From: Candidatus Raymondbacteria bacterium RIFOXYA2_FULL_49_16
GTDB taxonomy: Bacteria > Fibrobacterota > OXYB2-FULL-49-7 > XYB2-FULL-49-35
Length of the DNA: 64,000 nt
Assembly (NCBI GenBank): GCA_001789205.1
Contig: MFYT01000005.1
Span: forward strand, 12,481-76,480
Direction of reading: 5' to 3'
Shown here: in pieces, positions 42,203 to 52,400 of the stretch
How the letters are laid out: every line of letters begins with the position of its first letter
Numbering within the stretch: the first letter of the stretch is position 1
Notes under the pieces: model-generated
Databases searched by the model: none
Seen by the model: the letters and a program-made list of their open reading frames with translations, nothing else
What the model was told of the DNA's origin: nothing
Program-made: the position numbers and the translations under genes

Positions 42203-43219
42203 TTACCCTCCAATGTCCTCATTGGGGTTCGGTAATCCACTCTGGTCATTCATGGGGGGTTCCGCCTGCGGCAGGGGAACAGTACGATCAGCCTGGATCT
42301 GTTCCTTCTGCAATTCGGTCACCGTGACCATACGGGTTTCGTTGTTGATTTCAACCGCGAAATTCTGGTTGCCATTTGCCCCCGAGACCGTTGCCTGTCC
42401 GTTCTGTATTGATATGGAAACATTACTTGCCGATACATTGACATTCCACCCGCTTTGGTTGCGCGAGAGAGGATTGTTGTCGCCCACGGTCACCGAGATA
42501 TTATTACCCGCGGCATTCACGTTCAGATTATCGACATTGTTGCCCACGTTGACCTGGTTATTATTGCCATTGACATTGAGAGTCGCATTTTCCTGGTTTG
42601 CGCCGGCAAACGCTATTGCGTTGCGGTCGCCAGTGACATTAACCCGCGCGTTGTCGATGTTTGGCCCGCCTGTTGCGTTAAACGTGGCCTGGCTGACGCC
42701 CTGCGCAGGCGTCCCAGCCATTGAAACGGTATTGTTCGCGCCATTGACCGCGACCGTATTGTTCTGGCTCGCAAAGCCCTGGGGTCCGGATATGACATTA
42801 CCCGTATTGCGCGCCAGATTGGTAATCCGTACTTCCATGCGGCCAGCATCGACCTGGTTGTCCTGGGACGCCTGCGTACCCATTATCTGGCTCTGCTGGG
42901 CCAGTTGCGTGGCGGCTTGGGTCATATTCTCCCGGGTAACACCGGTACTTCCGGCAGTGGGCACTTCCAGCGCCTGGACATTCCCAGCGCCGAACATTGC
43001 TTTCATGATGCCCCCGCGAAGCGCACTGGCCTGATTGGCCCTGATAGAGGAATAGGTTGCCATAAGTTCCTGTTTGTTCGCGGGATTCCGGCTGTTTATT
43101 TCAACACGGTCTTCTCCGGTATTTTGAGAATCCTGCTTTTCAGCCGGTTGTTGGGCCTTTGCTGTTTGAGTGTTTTGGGTGGGTGACTGAAGATTCTGAC
43201 CAACAGATGAGATGTCCAT
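42203..43219 (-). CDS. Asn-rich repeat protein of unknown function
   Basis: 338 aa, no signal peptide. The N-terminal 60 residues are Gln/Thr-rich and resemble the low-complexity heads of some flagellar or motility proteins (MDISSVGQNLQSPTQNTQTA). From about residue 140 to 300 there is a series of strands with the pattern VxVNGxNNxVxVxxxx (NNTVAVNGANNTVSM, ATLNVNGNNNQVNVG, VDNLNVNAAGNNISVTVG, NVNVSASNVSISIQNGQATV), which suggests a beta-solenoid or curlin-like fold. A Pro-rich acidic tail follows. Not recognised; export without a classical signal would be needed for a surface role. Confidence 0.7.
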   Translation of the reverse strand: MDISSVGQNLQSPTQNTQTAKAQQPAEKQDSQNTGEDRVEINSRNPANKQELMATYSSIRANQASALRGGIMKAMFGAGNVQALEVPTAGSTGVTRENMTQAATQLAQQSQIMGTQASQDNQVDAGRMEVRITNLARNTGNVISGPQGFASQNNTVAVNGANNTVSMAGTPAQGVSQATFNATGGPNIDNARVNVTGDRNAIAFAGANQENATLNVNGNNNQVNVGNNVDNLNVNAAGNNISVTVGDNNPLSRNQSGWNVNVSASNVSISIQNGQATVSGANGNQNFAVEINNETRMVTVTELQKEQIQADRTVPLPQAEPPMNDQSGLPNPNEDIGG

Positions 43220-43364
43220 GGCCTACTCCTGGTAAAATGAGGTATTGCCATGCCATCCGTGGCACAAATAGGGAAGCAACTTCCCCTTTATAATATCGGC
43301 ACCCATTGGCAAAACTTTAGTAAAAAATTGGTGGTTTCTTAATTTGTTTGTTGACAACATCTTG

Positions 43365-43388
43365 CATGGCGCCAAAAATGGCGCCATG
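43365..43388. promoter_or_regulatory. Perfect 9-bp inverted repeat upstream of transketolase
   Basis: CATGGCGCC, six-base loop AAAAAT, GGCGCCATG. It lies 95 nt before the tkt start in the 263-bp gap between divergent genes, close to a TTGACA at 43351. It may be an operator or leader hairpin; there is no T-tract, so a terminator is less likely. Confidence 0.4.
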
Positions 43389-43482
43389 TATCTTTGATAC
43401 TCCTTGAATTCCTTTTTGAAAAAGGGTTATCTTTATGTGTTTTCAGGGTGATTTTCTCTTATAAATTTCACAGGAGTGCCAC

Positions 43483-45531
43483 ATGGACCAAGAATTGAGC
43501 CTCAAAGCAGCCAATACAATAAGAATCCTTTCCGCCGCAATGGTCGAAAAAGCCCAATCAGGCCATCCAGGCGGTGCCATGGGAGGCGCTGATTTCATCC
43601 ATATCCTTTTCAGCGAGTTCCTGCAATTTGACACTACTGACTCAGCATGGTTTTTCCGCGATCGTTTTTTCCTCGATCCAGGCCATATGTCTCCCATGCT
43701 CTACTCGGTCCTCACGCTCACGGGACACTACTCAATTGACGAGATAAAGAACTTCAGGCAATGGGCAAGCCCAACTCCCGGCCATCCTGAACTCCACGTT
43801 GAACGCGGGGTTGAGAACACCTCAGGGCCCCTTGGCCAGGGGCATACTATTGCCGTGGGAGCGGCCATTGCCGAGCGCTTTCTCGCGGCCCGCTTTGGCG
43901 AATGGACCGCGCACAAGACATATACCTACATATCGGACGGCGGCATTGAAGAAGAAGTCTCGCAGGCAGCGGGACGTATTGCCGGCCACTTGGGCCTCTC
44001 CAACCTTATCATGTTCTACGATGCAAACGATGTCCAGCTTTCCACAAAAACCAACGTGGTGACCAGCGAGGACACTGCAATGAAATACAAGGCCTGGGGA
44101 TGGAACGTACTCACCATCGATGGAAATAACCATGCGCAGATACGGAAGGCGCTTAAAAAAGCCCTGAAGCAAACCGAAAAGCCCACGCTGATTATTGGCA
44201 AAACAATCATGGGAAAAGGCGCGGTAAAAGAGGACAATACACGTTTTGAGGGCGAAGTTGAAACCCACGGCATGCCTCTCTCCAAAGCAGGCGCCTCCTT
44301 TGCAAAGACTATGAAGAATCTGGGCGCAGACCCTGACAATCCCTTTGTGATTCCTGCTGAGGTGGCAGCGTTGTATAAAAAAGCTTTGAAGAAAAAAACG
44401 CGCCTAGCTCGCGCCCGAAATGCGGAACAGCGTACCTGGGAAGAGAACAACGCAGACAAAGCCGCGGCCCTCCGCGACTATATGGCAGGAAACATTGCTG
44501 CGATCGATTTTGCAGCCATTGCGCACAAGCCCGGCATTGCCACGCGCGCTGCATCTAAAAATGTGTTGGCAATCCTCGCAAAAACCGTGGGAAACATGGT
44601 TGTTTCGTCAGCTGACCTTTCCAATAGTGACAACACTGACGGCTTTCTCGCAAACACCACCCCATTCAAAAAGGGTGATTTTTCCGGCGCTTTTCTCCAG
44701 GCCGGCGTGGCTGAACTCACCATGGCAGCGATCATGAACGGCATGGCGCTCCACGGCGGCATCATTCCCGCGTGCGGCACCTTCTTCACCTTCTCCGATT
44801 ATATGAAACCCGCGGTGAGGCTCGCGGCCCTCATGGAGCTGCCGGTAAAATATATCTGGACCCACGACAGCTTCCGAGTTGGCGAGGACGGACCCACGCA
44901 CCAGCCAGTTGAACACGAGGCGCAACTCCGTTTACTCGAACACATGAACAACCTATCGGGCAAACGCAGTATGCTGGTCCTGCGGCCCGCTGATGCGGCC
45001 GAGACATCGGTAGCGTGGAAGATGGCCCTTGAAAACAAGACAACACCCACGGCCCTGCTCCTGTCGCGCCAGGCCATCACTGATCTTCCGGCCCGGCCCG
45101 GATCCACACGCTATACAGATGCCTGCGAAGCGGTCCGGGGTGCGTATATTGTCCAGAATACAGAGGGAACACCCGGCCTTGTTCTTGTGGCAAATGGTTC
45201 CGAAGTGGCAACGCTTGTTGAAGCCGCGAAAATCGTGGCTTCAAAAAAGAGCGTGACCATCCAGATCGTTTCCGCGCCGTCAGAAGGCCTCTTCAGGGAG
45301 CAGGACCCCGCATACCAGGAAAAAATCCTGCCGCCCGCTGTTCCCACCTTTGGCCTTACCGCAGGGCTGCCGGTCACTCTTCAGGGCCTGGTTGGAGTGC
45401 GCGGAAAAGTGGTAGGTATGACACGTTTCGGCGCTTCAGCGCCTTTCAAGGTGCTCGATGAAAAATTCGGCTTCTCCCCAGCGTCCGTTGCCGATAAAAT
45501 AATAGCGTTTGTCAATACATCGGCGCACTAG
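43483..45531 (+). CDS. tkt: Transketolase
   Basis: Thiamine-diphosphate enzyme of the pentose phosphate pathway, 682 aa, full length. Seen: ANTIRILSAAMVEKAQSGHP with GGAMGGADF, DPGHMSPMLYSVLTLTGH, ENTSGPLGQGHTIAVG, the ThDP/Mg-binding region SDGGIEEEVSQAAG ... NLIMFYDANDVQLS, and in the pyrimidine domain TWTHDSFRVGEDGPTHQPVE. A RBS-like sequence AGGAG precedes the ATG. The HAD phosphatase gene starts 22 nt after the stop, so they probably form an operon. Confidence 0.95.
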   Translation: MDQELSLKAANTIRILSAAMVEKAQSGHPGGAMGGADFIHILFSEFLQFDTTDSAWFFRDRFFLDPGHMSPMLYSVLTLTGHYSIDEIKNFRQWASPTPGHPELHVERGVENTSGPLGQGHTIAVGAAIAERFLAARFGEWTAHKTYTYISDGGIEEEVSQAAGRIAGHLGLSNLIMFYDANDVQLSTKTNVVTSEDTAMKYKAWGWNVLTIDGNNHAQIRKALKKALKQTEKPTLIIGKTIMGKGAVKEDNTRFEGEVETHGMPLSKAGASFAKTMKNLGADPDNPFVIPAEVAALYKKALKKKTRLARARNAEQRTWEENNADKAAALRDYMAGNIAAIDFAAIAHKPGIATRAASKNVLAILAKTVGNMVVSSADLSNSDNTDGFLANTTPFKKGDFSGAFLQAGVAELTMAAIMNGMALHGGIIPACGTFFTFSDYMKPAVRLAALMELPVKYIWTHDSFRVGEDGPTHQPVEHEAQLRLLEHMNNLSGKRSMLVLRPADAAETSVAWKMALENKTTPTALLLSRQAITDLPARPGSTRYTDACEAVRGAYIVQNTEGTPGLVLVANGSEVATLVEAAKIVASKKSVTIQIVSAPSEGLFREQDPAYQEKILPPAVPTFGLTAGLPVTLQGLVGVRGKVVGMTRFGASAPFKVLDEKFGFSPASVADKIIAFVNTSAH

Positions 45532-45553
45532 ATGCGAAAAAACGGGGGACGCT

Positions 45554-46222
45554 ATGGACCCGGAGCGCCTGCTCCTCTGCGATATTGACGGAACGCTCTT
45601 GCATACCGGCGGGGCGGGCATGCGCGCCTTCTCAGGCGCTGTGCAAGAAGCGCTTGGAACATCTCTTCACCTTACGCCGCGCCATTTTGCCGGCAAACTC
45701 GACTGCATCATCTTCACCAGTATACTGGAATCGGCCGGTTTTCCCTTTGCGCAGAGACGTACGGCATGGGAGACGTTCACGCGGAAGTATTGTGAGTTGC
45801 TGCGCAATGAGGCGCGCCTCACAGGACAATCGTGGACCGTGTATCCGGGAGTGCGCGACTTCCTGGAGCGCCACAAAAACACCTGGCGTCTCGCCCTGCT
45901 TACTGGCAACATTCCCGAGGGAGCGCGCATCAAGCTGACCACGGTGGGCCTCTGGGACTTCTTTGTCTGCGGCGCCTTTGGCGATTCGGGCGATAGCCGC
46001 GGCGACTTGGCTGTCCGCGCCCTTAAGGAATGCGAACGCCGCTTCGGCGTCAAGGGATTCAACGATATATGGGTCATCGGCGACACGGTAGCGGACATTG
46101 AGTGCGGCAAACGCATCGCCGCAAAAACGCTGGGAGTTCGCACAGGGTTTGCAAAAAAGGGGGCGCTCGAAAAAGCGGGCGCTGACCGTGTGACCGGCAC
46201 ACTGGAAGGCGTGACCCTCTGA
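45554..46222 (+). CDS. HAD-family phosphatase (phosphoglycolate phosphatase-like)
   Basis: 222 aa from the ATG at 45554, chosen for the GGGGGA ribosome-binding site; the frame opens at 45509 inside tkt. HAD motif I is LLCDIDGTLLHTGG (nucleophile Asp), motif II is LALLTGNIPEGARIK, and motif IV is VIGDTVADIECGKRI. Members resemble Gph and act on small phosphorylated metabolites, which fits the tkt neighbour, but the substrate is not known. Confidence 0.88.
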   Translation: MDPERLLLCDIDGTLLHTGGAGMRAFSGAVQEALGTSLHLTPRHFAGKLDCIIFTSILESAGFPFAQRRTAWETFTRKYCELLRNEARLTGQSWTVYPGVRDFLERHKNTWRLALLTGNIPEGARIKLTTVGLWDFFVCGAFGDSGDSRGDLAVRALKECERRFGVKGFNDIWVIGDTVADIECGKRIAAKTLGVRTGFAKKGALEKAGADRVTGTLEGVTL

Positions 46223-46234
46223 TCGGGCAGCGTT

Positions 46235-46954
46235 TCACCGGGTCTTCTTCACGGGCACAAAAAGCTGGCCGCGATCTATGCCCGTCTTTTCCATCATCTG
46301 AAGCGGAAAATCAAGATTAAAGGCCTGGTCGGCCGTATGCGCGTCTGACCCAAGCGACACAAACGCCCCCTGGCGAGCGCACTCGCGTAAAAAGCGTTCC
46401 GAGGGGACTTTCCAGCGCGAACTGATCTCAAAGGCGACTTTGTTGCGCACCCCCGCGGCCACCATATCGTGTATCTGGCTGTCCGAGAAGGGGTCAATGA
46501 TGCCCTTGCTCTGCATAAACATGGGAAGCAGCGTGGGATGGCCCATGATGTTGATAGGCGCGGTATCGAGAAAATGGACCACGGTTTTGGCGTAGTGGTC
46601 GACCAAATACTGCAGGTTGGGAAAGCGGACCCGATCGTCCCAAAAATAGAGCGACAGGTTTTCGTCAAAGAAAAGCGCGTGGATGGACCCGATGATATAA
46701 TCGAGCGAAGAGAGGCTTTCTTGTGAAATGTCAATTACGGGACCCAGGCATATCTCGGCGCCCGCCAGCAGATCGTGCTTTAAAAGTTCTTTGCGGTATG
46801 CGGCGAACGATTGTTCGTCCCGTATCTTCTGGTATGGTGAGATATGGTCCGCGACCCCTGCGCCCGTATACTGTTCCTTTGAGAGCCGTGCGATGTCGGC
46901 CGGTTTCATGGCGCCGTCGGACAGGGTTGTATGAAGGTGAAGGTCGAAAAGCAT
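46235..46954 (-). CDS. PHP-domain metal-dependent phosphoesterase
   Basis: 239-aa PHP domain. Metal-binding motifs: FDLHLHTTLSDG near the N-terminus, GVADHISPY, LAGAEICL, YIIGSIHALFFDE, LDTAPINIMGHPTLLP and LGSDAHTADQAFN. This is the histidinol-phosphatase/YcdX-like branch; the substrate is unknown. It converges on the HAD gene with 12 nt between, and is divergent from the SpoIIE-type phosphatase gene. Confidence 0.88.
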   Translation of the reverse strand: MLFDLHLHTTLSDGAMKPADIARLSKEQYTGAGVADHISPYQKIRDEQSFAAYRKELLKHDLLAGAEICLGPVIDISQESLSSLDYIIGSIHALFFDENLSLYFWDDRVRFPNLQYLVDHYAKTVVHFLDTAPINIMGHPTLLPMFMQSKGIIDPFSDSQIHDMVAAGVRNKVAFEISSRWKVPSERFLRECARQGAFVSLGSDAHTADQAFNLDFPLQMMEKTGIDRGQLFVPVKKTR

Positions 46955-47055
46955 AACAGCAAAATATACATTGTTTCATGGATGATCGTGAAGCATGACG
47001 CTCCCGGACCCATATATTGACCTCATTCAGGACATATGGTTATCTTTTTCATATA

Positions 47056-48576
47056 ATGACCCAAAAACCAGCGACCGAGATCGACCTCCTCAGGCAGCAG
47101 AACGAACAGCTCAAGAGCCAGCTCATGGCCACCTCGGTCATTACCGAGATTACTAAAGTCATGATGTCCACCCCGGATCTTGCGTCGGTCTTCCGCACCA
47201 TGATGCTGGGCATCCACGATACCATGGAGTTCGAGCGCATCATCCTCTTCAAGGTCGATCCCGAGGGGTTTGTGTTGCGGCCCGTCACCTGGACCGGCAT
47301 TCCCGACGCCCTGGTAAAAGATCTCGCGGTACCGCTGAGTTTCATTGAGGGCGGCGACATAGCCGACACCATCTTTCTCAACCGTCCCATCTTCGTCGAT
47401 CCGGTATCGGCGAAAGACGACCCAATGGGCTCCCTCTCGCCCCGGTCATACCTCACCATTCCGATTGTCACAAAATCGTACACGCGCTGCCACGAGTTTC
47501 ACAACTGCACCATCAAGGAATGTCCGGCGTACAACAATCCCAACCCCTACTGCTGGACAATCCAGGGAAGCAACCAGCGCCATTCCCATGTGAGCGAGGA
47601 CGAACGCCGCAGGCTCTGCGTCCTGTGCCCGCTCTTCAAGTGCAACCACGTGCTCTGGATGGACCGTCCATCGTCCGAGACCCTTGCCACAAGCGAGGAC
47701 ATCACGGTCCTTTCAACCCTGGCAAGCCAGGCAGGCCTCATCCTCGACAACTTCCAGACCTACGAAGACCTGAAAAAGGCGAACAAGGAGTTGCAGCGCA
47801 TCAATGTCGAAATCAATAAAATCAACCACGACCTCAAAGTGGCCCATGACAAAATAAACAAGGATCTCGAACAGGCCCAGGAAATACAGCTCTCCCTGCT
47901 CCCGCAGAACCTGCCCAAAACCGAGCGTTTTTCCTGCGCCGCCACCTATGTACCCGCCACAAAAGTGGGCGGAGATTACTACGACCTTTTCCAGATAGGC
48001 GACGGCATCTATTGCATGCTTGTCGCCGACGTCTCGGGCCATGGCATGGCGGCGGCACTCATTATGTCAATGGTTAAAATCCTCATCAAGTCGCACACCA
48101 ATATCCACTCCACCCGCGAGACCCTCTCGGAGATCAACCGGGTGCTCAACCAGGACATCAAGACCGACAACTTTGTCACCATGTTTTACGCTATTCTCAA
48201 TCTTCGGGAGAACATGCTCACGTATTCGTCCGCAGGGCACAATCCCATCCTCATTATTGACAAGGCAACGCGCGACTCGCGCCAGATAAAGGCCGAAGGC
48301 ATTTTCCTGGGCGTCTTCGACGACGCCATGGTGAAAGACAATGTTATGCCGCTCAAAGAGAACCACCGAATGATCCTCTACACCGATGGGCTCACCGAGG
48401 CCGAGAATATGTCCGAGGAAATGTATTCGCTCGAACGGCTCGAGTCCATAGCTAAAAAGACGGTGAATCTTTCGCCTGAAGACGCCCAGACCGAAATCAT
48501 ACGCGATTTCAGGGAGTTTACGGGAAAAGCTGCCATTGCCGACGATGTAACGCTCATGATTCTCGACATCAATTGA
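47056..48576 (+). CDS. GAF-domain SpoIIE-type serine phosphatase
   Basis: 506 aa from the ATG at 47056; a TTG start at 47017 would add 13 residues. Order: short helix (DLLRQQNEQLKSQLMA), GAF sensor domain about residues 30-235 with an inserted Cys-rich segment (CHEFHNCTIKECPAYN; CVLCPLFKCN) that could bind metal or a cluster, coiled coil about 245-280, then a PP2C SpoIIE domain from about 300 (VPATKVGGDYYDLFQ, ADVSGHGMAAALIMSM, TYSSAGHNP, YTDGLTEAENMS). Such phosphatases dephosphorylate STAS proteins. The Cys cluster is the unusual part. It heads a four-gene run with envelope proteins. Confidence 0.9.
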   Translation: MTQKPATEIDLLRQQNEQLKSQLMATSVITEITKVMMSTPDLASVFRTMMLGIHDTMEFERIILFKVDPEGFVLRPVTWTGIPDALVKDLAVPLSFIEGGDIADTIFLNRPIFVDPVSAKDDPMGSLSPRSYLTIPIVTKSYTRCHEFHNCTIKECPAYNNPNPYCWTIQGSNQRHSHVSEDERRRLCVLCPLFKCNHVLWMDRPSSETLATSEDITVLSTLASQAGLILDNFQTYEDLKKANKELQRINVEINKINHDLKVAHDKINKDLEQAQEIQLSLLPQNLPKTERFSCAATYVPATKVGGDYYDLFQIGDGIYCMLVADVSGHGMAAALIMSMVKILIKSHTNIHSTRETLSEINRVLNQDIKTDNFVTMFYAILNLRENMLTYSSAGHNPILIIDKATRDSRQIKAEGIFLGVFDDAMVKDNVMPLKENHRMILYTDGLTEAENMSEEMYSLERLESIAKKTVNLSPEDAQTEIIRDFREFTGKAAIADDVTLMILDIN

Positions 48577-48605
48577 GACCGTACAAAGACCGTTTCAAAA
48601 GCCCC

Positions 48606-49466
48606 ATGAAGTCCCTGATTGCCGTTCTGGCGCTGGCCACGGCCGCTTTCGCGGCCCATCCCCTTCCCTTTCTTTTTGCCTTTGGCCAGAATCTCTCCCT
48701 GCCGGCAGGGCTGGTTCTGTGCGCAGACAGCGGCATTGCGGTCACAGACCCTGGAAAAAACTGCGTGTTTAAATATTCCTTTTCAGGCGCCCTCATTGCC
48801 GAAACAGGCGGCGCCAGTTCAGGGGCGCTGGGCCTCAACACTCCCTCGGGTATAACCCGGCGCAGGGGGTTCGATCTTTTCGTAAGCGATGAACGAAACA
48901 GCAGGCTGGTCCAGTACGACAACAATCTGTGTCTCCTCTCTTCACTCCGTCTCTCATCGAAAAAAAGCCAGACGCCCTTCTATCCTGCCGCGATAGCCGC
49001 GGGAAACGACGGCACGCTTTTTGTCTGCGACCGCCTGAACAACGCCATCATGCGCGTGGAAAAGGACAACAGCGTCACCCCATTCCTGAAAACCTACCGC
49101 GACCTCAACGGCGCTCCCCTTGTTCCCTGCGCAATCGCGGTTGCGGGAAACGCCATCTGCGTGGCGGACGCCGCCGCGGGCGCCATCTTTGTCTTTGACC
49201 GGTTCGGCACGCTGGTCCGATCATTTACAACAGACCACTCCATACCCGCGGGCGGCCTGGCCGCGTGCGGCGATACGGCGATCGTTGCGGCTGATGCGCG
49301 GCAACGCTCCCTCACCACTTACTCCATACAGGGGGCCAAAGGCGCGGAATACAGCCTCGAGAACGCGTCTGGCAATTGTGTTCCCGGCGCAATCTGCTGC
49401 GGCTTTGGACGCTGGTATATTGTCGATACACAGGGAAAACGAATCTGCGTCTTTTCCATACCCTGA
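48606..49466 (+). CDS. Exported NHL/beta-propeller protein
   Basis: 286 aa from the ATG at 48606, which begins the signal peptide MKSLIAVLALATAAFAAHP; the frame opens with a TTG at 48573. NHL-type beta-propeller repeats follow (FGQNLSLPAGLVLCADSGIA, GLNTPSGITRRRGFDLFVSD, FYPAAIAAGNDGTLFVCDRL). Role unknown, probably a periplasmic scaffold. It lies 29 nt after the phosphatase stop and 8 nt before the next exported protein, in one operon. Confidence 0.8.
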   Translation: MKSLIAVLALATAAFAAHPLPFLFAFGQNLSLPAGLVLCADSGIAVTDPGKNCVFKYSFSGALIAETGGASSGALGLNTPSGITRRRGFDLFVSDERNSRLVQYDNNLCLLSSLRLSSKKSQTPFYPAAIAAGNDGTLFVCDRLNNAIMRVEKDNSVTPFLKTYRDLNGAPLVPCAIAVAGNAICVADAAAGAIFVFDRFGTLVRSFTTDHSIPAGGLAACGDTAIVAADARQRSLTTYSIQGAKGAEYSLENASGNCVPGAICCGFGRWYIVDTQGKRICVFSIP

Positions 49467-49474
49467 GCCTGCAT

Positions 49475-52400
49475 ATGCGCACTCTCTTTGCCACCTTCGT
49501 GTGTACCTGCTGCCTTGTTGCCGGCGCTGAAGGGCCTTTCTTCTCCCCGGTCTCGCGCACCGCAGTGGTGGCCGCTGACTGCGACACGTTAACGGTTTCT
49601 CAGAAAAAAGTGATGACCGGGTCAGTGCGCCTATTCCGCAGGGGCGTTGAACTCAAGGACGGGACAGACTACCGCGTTGATTACCTTGCCCGGCGCATAA
49701 CCCTGCTTTCCGGGGCAATGGAGGCCGAGACCCTGCTCGTTTGTTTCGAGGAATTTTCGCTCGATTTCAAACCCGTCTATTTTCACCGCAGCGAGGAGAA
49801 CGCACTACAGCCATATGACTCCACGGCCGAAGCCGGCGGAGAAGCCTCTGCGCCGGACATACCCGTGGATGAACCGTCAACCCTGGTCATTGGCGGCAGC
49901 AAAACCATCGGCATATCAATGGGCTCGGGAAACGCTTTCTCAATAGACCAGGCCCTTGACGTCACTATACAAGGAACGGTCGCGGACAATGTCTCGGTGC
50001 GCGCCATACTGACCGACCAGAACCTGCCCTTCCAGCCCGAGGGAAACACGGAATCAATTAGGGAGGTAGACCGGGTGCTGGTCGAGATCGAGTCGCCGCG
50101 GCTCAAGGGTTCACTGGGCGATTTGTATCTGGCCCAGACAGACGCCAGGTTCGGCGCCTTCAGCCGGAAAGTAAAAGGAGTCCAGGCGCAGTACCGCGGC
50201 GCGGCCGATGGCCGGATCTCAGCGGCGGCCGCGGTCTCGGAAGGCTCATATCATGTCATGGAATTCCACGGCCAGGAGCAGAACCAGGGCCCCTACCGCC
50301 TCACCTCGAAGGAAGGCGCATCAGGCATAATTGTCCTTGCAGGCACCGAGAGGGTCCTGGTGGACGGCACAATAAAACAGCGCGGCGAGAACAGGGACTA
50401 TATTATTGAATACGGCAACGGTCAGATCATATTCACTCCGCGGTGTCTCATCACTGCGGATAACACTATTACTGTTGAGTATGAATACAGCGAGCGGGAC
50501 TACCCCTCCACGCTTCTTGCCGGAAGCGGCAACGCCTCCCTTTTTGAAAAAAAGCTCACCCTCAGCGGATCGATCGTACGTGAACGTGACGATTGGGCTC
50601 ATCCGGTGCGTGGCGCACTCGATGATAACGACCGCCTGGCAATGAAAACTGCGGGAGATTCGGGCTTTGCCGAAGGCAGCGGCGTTTTCCTCATGGACCC
50701 GGACAGCGTCTATATCTACCGCGGCTTTTACGCGCGCAGCAGCGCGCCCGACTCGCATTTCATCCACTATCCGCCGGACAGTGTCTGGAGATTCATTAAC
50801 AAACCAATCTATGACGTCTCGTTCACCGACGCGGGCGCGCAGGGAAGCTATGCACCGGTAATTGACACAACTCCCATTGACCCCAATCTTTCAGGCACCT
50901 ACGCCAGAGGCACTGTATACTACGAATACCGGGGTACCGGCAACGGCTCCTTTGTTCCCGGAAAACGTCTCTCCCTGCCCCGCGACCACGCCGTGGGGTC
51001 GTTCCGTTACTCCTTTGCCCCTTCAGGCAATATTACCATACACGGCGAAACGGCTGCAAGCGCCATGGACAACAACGCACTCTCCGACCGCGACGACCGC
51101 GACAATACAGGCGGCGCCACGGTAAATGAATTCACTCTGCGTCTAGGCAACTATATCCCGGAAAAAGGGCCCGGCCTCTTCACCCTTATTGGTAAGCAGG
51201 AATATCTCCAGGCCCGCTTCACCCCTTTTTCGCCCGTTCAGAACTACTATGTGTTTGACAAAAAATGGGGACTCTCTTTTCCGGTTTCCCGCCAGCCCCT
51301 GCTTTCTACCGCAGAAGGCTCGCTCGCCTATGCGCCCCTGAAGCAGATCGAAGTGACCGGCGCCGCGGGCAAGGCCATACTTGACCAGGAAAGCGCATAC
51401 CGCGCATCGGCCGGTTGCGCCCTGCGCGCCAATGACCGCACCCTGAACGCGCTGCAGGAATTCATCGCCGCTTCCATTGCCGACACGGAAAAAAGTGTGG
51501 AACGCACCACGGTCAGCGCTGGCGCGCGCATTGGAAAATTCTCTCCCCGGGCGGGATTCATCGGCGAACAGGTGGAAAAAACGCGCGGGCCGCTGCTGGC
51601 AACCCGGAACAGCTACCAGGAATACACCGCAGGGGCCGCCTGCGGCCGCATCGGCATCTTTTCCGGAGAAAATTCCATCACCTTCCGTAACGACATGAAG
51701 GGGAACGGCGATGATCCGGCGCGGCTGGTCGATTCCGCCAAGGGCCTGACCATTGTCCATCGGATCGCGCTCAACGGTCCTGCCGCGGCAACGCTCGATC
51801 TGGAAATGACAAACCGCCGGTCAAACCGCCTCGAAGGCGGACGCTGGCAATCGTATGGCAGCGACCTGGTTGAGGCGAACGCGGCAATATCTCCTTTTGA
51901 CAATGCGTGCGACGTGCGCCTCCAGTACTCGCTCCTTGCCACGCGCTCACAGGTCATGGTCGACCTCTACGAGTTCGTCGGAGCGGGCCTTGGCGACTAT
52001 CGCAAGGACTCCGTCTCCGGTGACTACGTCTTCAGACCGGGCGGCGACTATGCGCTGCGTGGCGCGCGGGTCGATGCGAACGCGGCCGGCAAAGACATCA
52101 ACGCCGCTGACCTCACTCTGCGGATTTCAGCGTATCTCAACCGCCTCGACGCCCTGAAAAAATCAGCCGGCTTTCTTAAAGATCTCTGGTTCGACACCTA
52201 TATTTCAGCGGAACAGGACAAGTACCCTATGGCCTACGGCGGATCGGTGCAACGCACCCTGCTGCGGTACATCCCCGACCCTGTACCCGGCGCGGTTGAC
52301 GGAGGCGTCTGCGCACGCTATCTGCTGTCCGCAAAACAGGACGTGAACCTGCAGCCCGAAGGCAACAGCTTTTCGCTTAGGCTCAGGCTCTATCCGCGCT

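Noticed and set aside
42034-42249. Minus-strand ORF of 71 codons over the pfkB end copy
   Set aside because: It is antisense to the duplicated kinase end and overlaps the end of the Asn-rich protein gene; no coding features.
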